Assembly: GCF_037975245.1 (NCBI RefSeq)
Contig: NC_092580.1
Coordinates: 23,072,001-23,136,000, forward strand
Length of the DNA stretch: 64,000 nucleotides
DNA from: Apostichopus japonicus
Taxonomy: Eukaryota; Echinodermata; Holothuroidea; Aspidochirotida; Stichopodidae
Direction of reading: 5' to 3'
Part shown: in pieces, positions 1 through 13,400 of the stretch
Layout of the letters: every line of letters starts with the position of its first letter
How positions within the stretch are numbered: the stretch's first letter is position 1
Made by a program: the position numbers and the translations under genes
Notes under the pieces: model-generated
What the model was told of the DNA's origin: nothing
Database searches by the model: none
What the model saw: only the letters and a program-made list of their open reading frames with translations

Positions 1-492
1 TCAATTTTGGGGAAAGTTAAATTTTTGGAATAAGATATCTTGATCAGAAGGGAAGGTATGAAAGGTCAATTCTCTCTGTAAAATTCCCAACAGAGAGGTC
101 GCTTCTGTTCAGTATCGGGAAACCTTTTGCTCATGTGGTGTTAAGATAACAGAAACCTCAGCACGATATTTCTTATTTTCTGATTCAAGTGAAGATGGAT
201 TGAATCTTGATGTTTCCTTTGACCACTTGATCTCCTTTTTGAATGGCTCGTTCATATCGATAACATTTAAGAGATTTGCTTTATGTGTATTTGTTAGGTT
301 CAAATTTCAATCTTAATTGTTAACTTCAAGAAGATATTTCTCTTTCTAGGGAATATTTATATAAAACCTTTTAGTTTCAGTTTAACCGGATAGAAGCGAT
401 CCATTACTATGCTATTCTAAGTCCTGTAGTTAAATGAAATGTTGCATGATGGCAACATTTTAACGAGTTGTTTCTCCTTTTCTCAACAACAG
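1..492. other. Intron sequence upstream of first visible exon
   Basis: AT-rich sequence ending in the acceptor CTCAACAACAG at 482-492. No exon or other element is recognisable. It is read as the 3' part of an intron because the first visible exon begins mid-protein. Confidence 0.6.
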
Positions 493-3400
493 TTTGTAAC
501 CAGAGCAGTGAGAGTTGTTGATCTGATCACCAATCTCGACATGGCAGCATTTCAGACCAACGGGGGACTTTCTATATTCCTCAACAGACTAGAGGTAAGT
601 ATATATAAAATTAAATATTTCTCCAGGATATGTGAGTGAAAAGTGTCACATGCATTCTGGAGTTATGTGCATTGCATTTTTCATCTAAGATAAAGATTTA
701 AATTCCTTAAAAAGGAGTTAAGTTGGATGTTGGCAAGAAGGGCAACTGGAGTAAAACATTGGTCATTGCCGTTTGTATTCTAGACCTTACATTCTGAAGG
801 GATCGAGTGGTACATTATCGAAGGTAACTCAGTGTTATCAGCCTTGTCACAGCTGGCAGTATGAAAAACAGACCAAAAAATTTGTATATGAACATTTTGT
901 GTTCCCCCATTTCGTCCGCCAGCACGAAGTGAACATATGCCGGACCGAGGTACCGTATGTTATCAGACCGACCATTCGAACATCAACAATGGAAGCATCC
1001 CTGTCAAACCCAGCCTCTCCTAGTCAACAGTTTGATACAGGTGGTAGCTCATCTAGATCTGAAACTCCTACACCTGAACAAGGGGACCTGACGGGCCAGC
1101 CCAGGTCACAGAGCAGAGAGGGCTCGTCCGAGATGGAGACGGACAGTCCGAGTGCAGGGCCGTCTACCACCAGGGCCGCAGATGACAGCTACTTTCTCGA
1201 GACCCAAGAGGAGGGTAAACCAGGTATGACAATGACTGGGGTTAACTTGCCTAGGGGTGATAGGTCGTCAAAGTAACTACCCTCTCATGATCTGTTCCCA
1301 GAGATTATGTATCTGTGAGAAAGTTTGTAAGTCTTGGATATCAGACATGGACACGAAAAGCAAGAATTATACAGATGCCATGCAGGTTGAAGGTCTTCTG
1401 TCTTTTCTTTTCTTTGTAAAGTGGCTCAGATTGCCTCTTGCAGGAATGATATCGCCACCACTTTTAACTGAATATGGTAGATGTGATGGCTGATAGAATA
1501 TGGACAGATAGTTTACTGTCATGAATAGAAAATGTATTGCAAGCAACATGTTTTTTGGTTAGGTTTAATTGCAAACAAAACTGATATGCAAGTGTCAGGA
1601 ATATGGAATGAAGAAATAAATTGGACACAGAATGTAAGGTTGTCAGTGGGAAGATGTTGATGTCTTGGGAGAAGTATGAAGCACACATTTTGCTGGTAAC
1701 AAAGTACATTTCTACGAAATTGGTGTCGCAAGGGCCTGACGTTTTTCATCTTAGCAGGGAGGGCCATCTTCGAATGGCAGTTTGTCTTTGTTAAGGTGGA
1801 TCTGTCAGGTTTGCCTTCAAGATACTGTACAAGCTCTGTGAGAAGTTCCCTGCACACAAGTGAAACTGAACTTGATTTGATTCTCTCTCTAGGACGGCAG
1901 TGCTTCCCACAGAGGGCTGCTCTCCTGAAATCCATGCTCAATTTTTTGAAGAAGGCCATTCCAGATCCAGCGTTTGCAGACAGCATCAGACACGGTGAGT
2001 GAGATGACCAGCAGTTATTTATGATGTATAGTTACCAGACAAGTATGTCTACGGGGAAGACCAACTTACACCCATCGTCATATCCCCCCTAAAAGATAAT
2101 CAGGAATGAGAGAAATGAAAACATACAGATAAGCCAGCAGCCACAGTTTAGACCCCCCATCCCCATCCACCCCACCCACCCCCACCCAGAAAAAACAAAT
2201 TAAATAAAAATAAAAACAGAAGAGAAAGTAATAACTAGTTGACTCTCTCCTATGGCATGGTTTCTCTATGATGCTTCCATTGTAGCATATGGGGGTGTAT
2301 GTTTCCATTAGTGTTGCCTGTGGCATGGGGCATGCTTTCCAAACACTGAATATCAAGTTCAACATGAAGGTTATCTTTCTTCCTTCCTACCATATTTGGT
2401 TTCATCTTGCTAGCATAACTCTCATTAGGAAGTGACTGGTTCCCTTCTCACTTTATGGAGAAAGTGTAAGAAAGTTGGGAAACATTTGTTTTGTCATGTT
2501 TTGTCTGAGTTTGTAAACTAACCAGGTTCTTTTACTTGTTTTCAGTTATGGATGGATCTTTGCCAAGGTCTTTAAAACATTTGATCAGCAATGCAGAATA
2601 TTATGGACCATCCCTGTTTCTCTTAGGTGAGTAATTCAAATGTTTTTCTTCTTAGTGAGTGATTATTCTTACCTTGTGTCTGTTTTGAAAGATTCTCTTC
2701 GGATTGATTGTTCATCCCCCTAACTGATAAATATTAATCTGTGAAGATTGATTATTATGATTTCTTGTAGACAAATTTGTTTTTGTTTTCTTATCTTATC
2801 TGATCTAGCTTGTGAGTTTGTGACTGTTTACGTGTTCCAGGAGCCGTCACTCCTCTCAAGTCTACAAGACACTGGCCTTACAGACGTTATGCTTCACGCA
2901 CTGCTCATCAAAGATGTAAGTTGTATTCACAATCAGAAGATGAGTATTTACTTCTTAAGTCTTCTGGAATGCTTCAAGAATAAGATGATAGCAATTAGGA
3001 TATTAATTTTAGGATATTAATTGTCAATTATAGAAGCAGATATGTCCTCTTCTGCTGCCCAAAAAAAGAGGTTTGTGAGACGAAATACTAAAGTATACTT
3101 GAGTAGATACTCCATTCATGAATAGATAATTCATACCAGCAGAAAACCAAATACCAAGACCGCCTTGGCATATATATATATACATACATATGTACGTACG
3201 TATAAACTGTACTCTCATTTCTCTTCATGTTACTAAAACTGTCAGTTGAAGTTGTTATTGTCAGCACATGATTGGACTTCTTACAATCAGATAGCACTGT
3301 TGTGGAAGAAGTAATTCATAGCTTCCTACCAAACAATTAATACTTACTTGAAAACTGACTTGAGTTAACTATAGAGTGAAACTGAAACCACAAATAGATA

Positions 3401-6400
3401 TAGTATTTTATCGATTTGATTATTAGATTAAAGATCTAAATACTTTATTAAACTGATTAGTCGCCCAATTTCCTTCTCCCTGGTCAGGTTCCTGCCACGA
3501 AAGAGGTTTTAGGCTCCCTACCCAACATCTTCAGTGCCCTCTGTTTAAACGCAAGAGGTCTGGAAGCTTTTGTGAAGTGCAAACCATTTGACAAACTGTT
3601 CAAAGTTCTGCTCTCGCCTGCGTATCTTCCGGCGATGAGAAGGCGAAGGAGCAACGAAATAATGGGTGAGTTCCGCTTCTCATTTGACACTTTATAACCC
3701 ACAGGTTGTGGTGTTTTCTGTTGACACTTCAAAGAATAAAGTTCGTTGGAGGTTGAACAACGAGTGTGTTACCCACCACCGTGTTGGATCGGTTGCACTT
3801 CAGTTGGGAAGACTTATAACTGTTGTGATGGCCAACTTTATCCGGGAATTATTTTCTTGAAATGAAAATACTTTAATGATAGCAGTACTGTGTGCCTTGC
3901 AGACAAACAAGAGATCTCTTGATCGTTTCTTTCCCCTTCAATGATGCAGACAAGATTTTCCTCACAGAGACTCACTTAGCTTGTTGGGATGCCGTTTCAA
4001 AATTCACCCATGATTAATAATATGATTAGTTAAATAATTGAAAAACTTTTGTAAAATTCCTTACTTTCTTTGATTATCATCATCTCTTGAAAATGGGAAT
4101 ATCTTCTGAGCGATCCTCATTGAATATGTTTTGTCAAAATAATTTTTTTTTCTTTTTTTTTCTAAAGTACATTTCTCATTTTATGCATATCCTGTTCTAC
4201 ATTTTGTTTTCTATTCAGGGGACACTGCTTTATCATTGGGCAGTGCTATGGATGAGCTGATGCGCCATCAACCTTCTTTAAAGTCAGATGCAATGAAGGC
4301 TATTATCAAGGTATTCTTTCTGCTCAATCTTCAATAAGCATGCCTCTTTGTCTACTTTACAAGATGACAGTTGTCGGGGATATTATCCATTGTTCGCACA
4401 AATTTGTAAATTCTGTTTTGCTATGCGCCGAAATGTGCTGTTAAAATTAAAACAATAGCAATAATTTTTTTGTCATTGTTTCTCTCTCTACATGAGCCGT
4501 AGGAAGACTGTTTCAAACTTCTTTCTAGATTTCATATATTCATTTTAATATTGAAGTTACTTAATGTTGTGTATTAAAATGTAGCATTTGATTGATCACA
4601 ACTTTTCGCTGCCTGTCTTGGCTTCCATCTGCTTCCATCCAGTATTTTACCTAGCAATGGAAAATTGACACAGTACTGGTGAGATGTTACAATGATTGAA
4701 GGAGGAATTACAATACCAACTGCCTGCCTGCCTCTCACCCCTCCCCTACCCCCATAACCACCACATTATACATCTGCCATGAGGGGGAAGAGGCTACTGA
4801 TAACTGCCACTTTAAATCCACTTTAAATTTAAACCAATACAATTGTTCATTTTGTTTGTAGCTCCTGGAGGAGATTTGCTCGTTAGGACGTGACAAGAGA
4901 TACACTTGTGCAAAGACCATCCCCAAGGGTAAAAGCTCAGCTACCACCACCCCACAGACAGCAGGAGACGATACCTCTAGTGATGATGATGATGACGAGG
5001 AAGCAGTCACCGAAGAAATCAGGAACCCCTCAGAGGTTGCCGCCAGAAAACGGGAAGCAGAACTCCCTCAGTGAGTCCTTTTTTTTATTTATCATTTATT
5101 AAAAATCTTTTCTTTGTTTCTGTTCCATAATGCATCTTAATAACAATGATTCTCAAAGAATGTTCCAAGTTTCTAGCGTGATCGTAGGAGAAATACAAAT
5201 TTAGTGGACCAATAAGGTACGGGCTGGCATATGTATATGTGAACAGTTTGTGATTTTATCATGTGGGGTCAACCAACTGAGTCTGATTTAAGCTATAAAT
5301 GGATACTTAAGAAGAAAAACCAAAAAACCGTTTATGCCGTTCCTTTATTTCAGATTTAGTGACTCAGAAGAGAAGAAGCCTATACCTCTTCTTGACTACA
5401 TCTTTAATGTGGTAAGTCACCTTTACTACCATCCTCCACACACCGTCCCACATATATCCAGTAAAGGTACAGCACATATTCAGGTATTAATAGCACTAGG
5501 ACAAAGTCTACATCTGTGGATCATATTGTTAATGATGGAGCCTCGTTTAGAAGTTTGTTTTTTGTTAAGTGACTTTTTGAAGAGAAAAAGTTAACGTCTC
5601 TTCTCAAACTCTGTTTAATGGGGTAAGTCAAGGTATAGGACACATTCGAAATTGACTAGGTCGGACTTGTTATTTTTGCCATGAACAGAATATGATAGGC
5701 CCAAATTGAGCAACTCCTGATTTGTGCAATGAATTGACTCTGAGGAGAGAAGCACTCACCTCATTATGACTATATATACAATGTATTAAGTCAACAGTGT
5801 GTGATACACACCATTCAAGTTAGAGGGCCATATTCTAACAATTGTTGACACCAGCCCAAAACCCTGGATATCTTTATTATAGTCAGGGAACACAATTGCT
5901 AGGATGTTGTCATATTTGCTATAAGTTAATGTTGTCAGGTTCAGGATTTAAGATGCACCAAGGGATTATAGATATTAATCCTCCCCCCCCTCCAAGTCAT
6001 TGTTAACAGTGACGTTGCAATTGATCCATATTTCAGTCATTAATCCCTGCCCTTCAGGATTATAAGGTTTTACACCAAGGACACTCCGTGTCAATATTTC
6101 AAGAATGATAAAGACTTGATCAAGGACTCTTCTTGTTTACCAGTTTCATCAAGAAATATCCAAGTTTCTACCTTTGTTTTACTTTTTTTCTGTGAATTCT
6201 CAGATGAAATTTGTGGAGGCAATCCTCTGTACTAATGCCACGGATGACCACTGCTGGGAGTTCGTCGGGCAGAAAGGCCACGAGCCCCTGATGGAGATTC
6301 TCCGTCTGCCCAACCTGCCGATTGATTTCCCATCCAGCCAAGCATGCCAGTCAGTTGCCAGTGTATGCAAGGCTATCTTGGTAAGGAATTCTCCTTACAT

Positions 6401-9400
6401 ACACCAGGCTCCATCAATCAGGGATAGAGATGCATCATACGCCTAGAATGCTTACAAATTAGAGTAACCCTTTCCATGCTGAACTAACGTCCTCCATCAT
6501 GCAAAAGAAGAATAAGAAGAAAGCAAGATTTAAGAGAAGATTGAGTATCATGACCTCATGTTTCATCTGCTTTTTCATTTTTTTCCTTATATTTTTATAT
6601 TACAGTCACTAGCCAGAGAGCCACAGGTTCTGAAGCAGGGCCTACAAATGCTGAAAGAGGTTTTAGAGAAGTTAGAACCCCTGAATCATCCATTGCAACC
6701 TCCCGAAGGTTCTATACTCCTCAAGGAACTATTGGACTCTCCGAATCCTCCAGAGGCCCCCCTCTCGGCCGGTGCTACACCCCTCCTTCACTCTGTGGTG
6801 TCAGCCCACTCCTATGTAACGATGTTGTACCATGTTTGTAAAGTTGGACAGGTGAGCCTCCCTTTCAGTGATATTTTTATGCGTTCTCATGTCAAAGATG
6901 TACGACATATTCCTACTTTTAACCTCACTCAGAATTTCATTTCTATTTTGCACATCGTTACTGGTTCTTTAGCTGCAATTTGTCTGCATTTAGAGCTTTC
7001 CAATGACACATTATGGATTTCACAATAGCGACTCACCATTCCTCAGATCTTGGGATTACGTTTTGGCCCTTTATATCATTTCAGGGGGATGTGAGGACCA
7101 TTTCAATTAACCAATGGGGTACTGATCTGGGTCAGGAGGTCCTGGCAGGGTTATGCCAGCTGTACACCTCTCTGGTCTGGGAGAGTATAGTTCTCCTGTC
7201 TCTCTTTACCCCTGGGTCAATTCCAGAAAATTGTGACCTTGGAAAACAGGATATGAAAAAGCTCTTGGAGCTCACTGCTGAGATGCAAGATGGCAGAAAG
7301 TCACGAGAACATGGGACTGGAGCTGCTCCAGGTACTGTTTCTTTGTCTTCATTGTTTGTTTGTTATCAGAGGAATTTGGTTAAGAATTGAGCATCGTTAG
7401 ATACTTAAAACTGACCTCCAATTTTGCGAAACCTGTTACATTAACAACACATTTTCGTAATATCTTGTGGTAAAGATTGGTGATTATTGATTCATATTTG
7501 TTTAAATGATTTTTCCATCCTTTTGTAAGAACCTGTATGATGGCATTGAATTGGACTTTGTACTGGGTGTTCATATCATCAGGTTCATTAGTGTCACTGT
7601 TTGCTGACTATACAAGTTTACTTCATAGACTTGAAGACAAAAAGGCATCTTTCACACATAATGACATATAGATCAGTATGTACATTTTAGGGACGGCGTA
7701 TCACATGAAAATTACACTCTGGGCATCCTATGGGTTGCATCAAGATAATGCACATCGTACAAATAAAAGCATGTTTGTGTATACGAGTACTTGAGCCATA
7801 ATGTCAGTATTGAAATTTAAGGAGCTTCTTTCTCATTTCTCCCTCACTGCCTGGTTGTCTCTAGTACCTACATTTGGTCCAGGGGAGTCTCCCACCACTG
7901 TGGTGAGTAGCGCCCTCTCCAGTATGGAGATGGAGGACAACCAACCTACGGAGGACATCGCTGCCGCCGCAGTGGTCAAGGAATCCAAACCCACCATGAA
8001 CCTGCACACCCTGCAGCAGCTCAAACAGGAAGTACCAGCCCTCTACGCTCCCTCTCGCCTCGGCAAGGCACTCTCGGAGCTGTTCGGCCTGTTGGTGAAG
8101 CTCTGCGTCGGCTCTTCCATGCGGCACAGGATACGACCCAATCCACAGGCCAATCAGACGGTACCGCCAGAGTCGGCTCGGAAGACCGCCAGGTCTTTGA
8201 TGGAGCTGCTGATGAAGAGTCTACAGTGGAAACCACCAACGTTGGATTCTCTTCCAAAATTCAGGTCTGTTCTCGTGGCTAAGAGCAGCAAGTGTTCATT
8301 GATGAAAAGAATTTAATAAAAAAATTGTATAAATTTTGGTGTAAATATCGTATTCATTTCTGTAGTAGCATCAGTGCATATGGACGGTTAGGCAGTATCG
8401 AAGCACATTGAACGGTAGAAGTTGTGTTAGTTGCTATTCAAGATCTAACTTTTTAAAATATTGAAAATGTCATGTTCTCTTCAGCTTTGTGAAAATTTAT
8501 TGGAAATTTTGACAATATAAAGAAATGACCATCTTGGTTGGTATAGATCTGTGAAGCATTGGTTAAAATTTAACAAAGTTCAATAAAAATAAAAAGGAGG
8601 TTTTTTTGGGGGGGTCTTCACCATTAAAGAATTGCCTGATATCAAGGCTCTACCTCTGAGCTATGACTTGAAAGTTAGGTAATCATATGTTGCTTTAACA
8701 CTATTCAAGGTAGGCTATGAACGGTATGGGATGCCACCATAATAAGGATTCTCATTGCATAAGCAAGAGAAATTTAACATGAAAGGAGAAAAGTTTTGGA
8801 TAATTCTCAATACTTGTGTTTTATTTTTCTGTTTTCGGTGTTCATGTTTGCTTCTCTTGCCATTTCAGACTGACATTCTATATCTGTGCGGTAAGCTTTG
8901 CGTCTCCGATGCTCTTCGACGACAAGAAACAGCCCTACCACCTAATGCTACAGAAATTCTTTTCATCTGGAGCTCATAAAGTTCTATTTGAGTATGTTTT
9001 TATTTTCGATTTATGATTTTATGGAGAAAAAACAGATAAATATATGCAGATTATTTTCAATCCATTCTACATGTTTGTAAGCCTAGGGTGACCATCAAGA
9101 ACACAGGTTTTCTACGGACAGTTTGGTTTTTTTCACAACCCGAAAATCCTGTTTAAAGATTTACAAGCATGACAGGATTTAATCCTTTTTTTCAAAAATT
9201 TACAATTTCCTACGGAACAATACAATGAAAACGATATGTTATAGGTTTGCAATTCATTTTGGGATTTCTATCAGTTAACTATAGACCGATTCTACAATTT
9301 GACCATCACCTGAGACACAGAAAATCATATTTTAAGAAAATAATTTGTAAGACTCATATTTTATGTAAAACTGACTAATAGTATAACTTTAAGACAGTTT

Positions 9401-10417
9401 GTTGGTTGCCCCTGGTGACCAACCTGGACTTCCTTTTAGGTTGCACATAGAATAAATTTAGTTGTTCGTCAAGACTAAAATATGATGAAGTGTATTGTAA
9501 GGAAACTGGAAGTCTGTTTGACAAAATCAAGGATATTTGTGGCACTGGTGGGAGCAGAAAGGCAGTCATCTTGGATTACGGGGGCAACACTCCAGCCTTG
9601 TATGTAGTCATATATGTGTTTTCGTTTGTGCAATATAACAATGTCTTTCTATAGATTTACTACGTTGGACCGCGGGGAATTTTGTTCTAGATCATGAGAC
9701 AATAGAAATTGAATATTTAGATTTGCGTTTAGTATTTATGGCAAAGTGAACATTTAGTTATGTGGATAAACGTTTGATTTTACTTTGTGCATTTTTGCTT
9801 CGTTTTTCAGAGCTTTTGATTGGGCCCTCTCGCCAGATAATCCCTTTGATAAGGAAGGTTCCACGGACCTCACAGGTTTGTAAAGCAGTTTATTTGTTTA
9901 TCACAATTTTGGTTAATGAAATCAAAGGAATTTGAAGGGGAAAACAATGAACAGCTGAGTTGTGATTTGGCATGTAAGAAAACCACTGTGAAGCCCTCGA
10001 AATAGAAAGCTGTATTAAGAATGAAAATAAAATGAAAAGAAAAGTTGGCTTCTGATGCATTTTGTACTTCTCTTTATTTGACTTGAGTCTGCTGTAGTAT
10101 CGCACAGAGACGTTAAAAGATCGCTTAAAACAAAGAACTGGTTACCTAATTATCACTGATAGGTATGGATGTGTCAAGTCCAGATGGTTTAATATCTCTG
10201 ACCATAGACATTAACTACATTGCCTTTCACGTTTATTACTGTTTACGTTTTTCAAACAGAGGGTACTTGTGAGTTCATAGATGCCTGGTTGGTGCTCATC
10301 AAGAAGATGGTGAACCCCGAGGGCATCCTGGAGTCTCCTCACGCCATGCCAGTCAAGTCTGCTCAAGCTGGATTTGTGCCGTTTCAGGCTGTGCAATTTC
10401 TCATCAACACTCACAAG
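493..10417 (+). CDS. HUWE1: HUWE1 exons 1-16: armadillo-like N-terminal region (DUF913 part)
   Basis: Residues 1-882 of the visible protein. Exon 1 opens in frame with [20 protein letters not shown], an alignable core of the human N-terminal solenoid, so the DUF908 part and start codon lie upstream. Other landmarks are [17 protein letters not shown] (exon 3), [11 protein letters not shown] (exon 4), [13 protein letters not shown] (exon 5), [18 protein letters not shown] (exon 6), NLPIDFPSS (exon 10), [13 protein letters not shown] (exon 13) and [15 protein letters not shown] (exon 16). In HUWE1 this helical ring binds substrates. Exon 2 carries a Ser/Pro/Thr-rich insert that is longer than the human linker, and exon 8 a short Asp run. 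Introns in this block are AT-rich. Apart from decayed copies of exon 9 (5564-5793), and C- or GT-rich patches near 2150-2180 and 3170-3200, I see nothing specific in them. The long introns 13 to 15 (8265-8868, 8992-9810, 9876-10259) hold no recognisable feature. Confidence 0.93.
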
Positions 10418-13400
10418 GTGAGTTTGTTAATGTTAAACAGAAGAGGTAGAGGTGCAGGGATTCTTCTTTTTTTTCCAAGAGAAAGGGGGGAGAGAGAAAG
10501 GGGGGAAGAGAGAAAGGGGGAAGAGAGAAAGGGGGGGAAGAGAGAAAGGGGGGAAGAGAGAAAGGGGGGAAGAGAGAAAGGGGGAAGAGAAAGGGGGGTG
10601 GGGGTATCCTATATTGTGTGAATGTTACAGGGCTTGGTTAGATGTGAACTTGACACAAATGAAGCATCCAAGCAAACTTGCCTTATAGTCACACCCCACT
10701 CCCATGGTTGGTTTGAATTGCTGTCTCTTTTAAAGCATCGTTTGTGATAATTGTGCCATAAGCTAACGAAAGATGTGTACTAATATATGTTCCCCTCTAA
10801 AGATCTGGTGCATTTTTTGGAGGGGGAAGAGAAAGGTGGATAGGGGACTTCATTTCTTCCCAGTCTATATAAAGGTGGTTTAATCATTCTCGATAGATAC
10901 CAAGTGACATAAAACCTAATGGGAAAGTGTGTGAGAAATAATGTTGGAAAGGTATATATATAATAAACTTTGAAACTTTGTTTCATCTTCACAAACAAAG
11001 GCTGCATTCCAGTCACTGATGAAGCTCTGGAACAGCGGGTACCTTAAGAATCTGGGAAGTCGAACCAGCGAGAGCGTCCTAGCGATTCTATGCCACATCT
11101 TGCGAGGGGAGTCCGTCATCGCCGAGCGTCTCAAACAGATCCGAGCTGAAGACGCTGCATCTGGGAGTGTAGAAGGGGCAGCTGGTACATCCAATGCCCT
11201 GTCCAACCGATCAAGGCTAGGTGGTGCCTCCTCCTTCCTGCCATCTGAGATCCTAGGAGGATGGGGAGGTAGCAGGCAGCAGAGGCAGGAGCCCAGTGAA
11301 GAACATATTCAACAGGTGAGAAGGTTAAAAGATATATACATATATATATCTAATGGAGTTTGATGGCTTACACTTAAGTCTACGTATAAGTGAAAGCAGA
11401 TAAATCACGGTCAACAATCAGTGTTGTTGTCGAGGAACATTCCTGGAAAAATTTATTTGATTAGGAAGAGTTTTATCAGTGGTACAGTCTTAAAGATCAA
11501 AGTCTGTGTTTTGTCATAATTGATTCCGTGTAATTAATACATAAGTGTGTTGATTTCCTTTGAAAAAACGAAAAAACAAACACGAGGAAGATGTAATCGG
11601 TTTGCTTACACTTTAAATGATCATTTTTTCTTTGCCAATCCAGCTTATAGACATGGGTTTCCCAAGGGTCCATGCCATCGATGCCCTCAACCACACAGCA
11701 TCCCTCCCGCAGGCTGCGGAGTGGGCCATCTCTCATCAACCGAGGCTCACGCAGGTAAGATGTCTGTGTTTAGTAATAACTAGAGCACCAATGGTGCAGA
11801 AGCTCATACCTTTTCGAGCTTAAAAATGTAGGGCCCACAAAACCAATCTTGGGCCTGTGAGGGATACCCCCCCCTCCATTAGCAGAATCCTGGCCACACC
11901 ACTGGCTATAATTCCTATTTTCCCCTTTAAATCCTATTTTACCCACTCTTTCAAACAATACCACTGACCTACCCTATTAAACTTTCTCCCCTCTACCTTA
12001 GCAGACATAACAAGCACTCCCTACAAGGCGTAACTTCACAAGCTGCCTACATACCTCAGGCTCAAAGACTTCTAAGAATCGGCAAGTGCTGATTGGCTAT
12101 AGGGCTCTCATGCTTACAGTTCAACAGTTAATAACAACTCCCAGTCCTGCTTTAATTCCACTAACAGCCTCTGCAGAGCTAAACCACAAATGTAAACAAA
12201 CACTGCAAACACTGGGAGACAAATTAAAGGAGCTTTGGCAAAAAGTGAAGGCTCAGATTTTTTTAAACAATGGGGATTAATTGTAATTAATTAACTTTTG
12301 ACCAAAAATTTTTAGGCATCACCTTATTCATACACAATCCAACTATCATCAGTTCAACTTTGAATATGATCCATCAAAATCTTGAGGAGATTGAGATATT
12401 TGAAAATATTACAAAGAATGACCCCCGATGACCCCCTAAATGACCTTTGACCTCAATTTTCCGAACACCCCTCGTAACTCTCATCCCGAGGAACATTGTG
12501 ACCAAGTTTCATTATAATTGGCCATACACTGTACGAACAGGAGCAATTTGAAAATATAGGGCCGCGGCCCGGGCCACAAAAGACCCCTACTTGATCTTTG
12601 ATCTCAAATTCATGAACACCCTGAAGGTAAAACTACCATAGTACTATCGTGACAAACCCTCAACATTGTACCATGGAATCTGTAGGAGAAGAAGCATTTT
12701 GCGTATTTCCACAAAATGGCCCATTACGGCCCACAGGTGACCTTTGACCCCAAATTTTGGATCATCTCTGATGGACCTATACCTAATAGTCCTTGTGTCC
12801 AAGTTTCATGAAATTCCATCAAACACTGTGCGAGTGGGAGCGGTTTTACCAATTGTTGACGGATAGAGTGATAGACGCCGCACTGTAACAATAGCTCACA
12901 CCAGCATGCTGGTATGAGCTAATAAATAAAAGGTAATCATAAAGTCATCAATATTAAGATGGTAACAGGGATGCAATAAGTAGAATCTGTTTAATTGAGA
13001 GTTGGTGTCAAATGGCAGCTACTTTCAATAAAGTGGAAGCCAGTATTTCATTGTCAAATGATTGTTTGAAGAGAGCAAAGAAGTTTATGGCTAGAACGGG
13101 ATTCGAACCAGTGACCTCTGGGTCACAAGCCCAGTGCTCTACCAATTGAGCTATCAAGTCCCCCCTCAGTCGGTGAGGATACCTGGTTACAACGGTATGC
13201 AAGGTACTGTGGCTTCTGACTGGAAATGTCAACAAAGATATGGCTACTAAATAATGTAAGGAGGAGGGGTGGGGAGGAGGGGTGTGGAGGAGGATGGGTG
13301 GGAGGAGGAGGGGTGGAAGAAATAGTTGAAACAAAATGATCACCAGTAGGCACAATGATCAGTCATTAGAAGCACCCAAACTGAGACATTTTTTAAAAAC

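Noticed and set aside
3024-3297. Two small minus-strand frames with Tyr/Met/Val runs
   Set aside because: Created by a TA/CATA/GTAC microsatellite near 3170-3200.
10452-10688. Arg/Glu/Gly-rich small proteins
   Set aside because: Frames across the 16-bp purine minisatellite in intron 16.
13089-13160. Functional tRNA-Thr gene
   Set aside because: Stem mismatches and a changed position 37; more likely repeat-derived. Kept only as tRNA-like.
13008-13355. Minus-strand frame with [20 protein letters not shown]
   Set aside because: This string is the well-known translation artefact of a tRNA sequence; it lies on the tRNA-like element.
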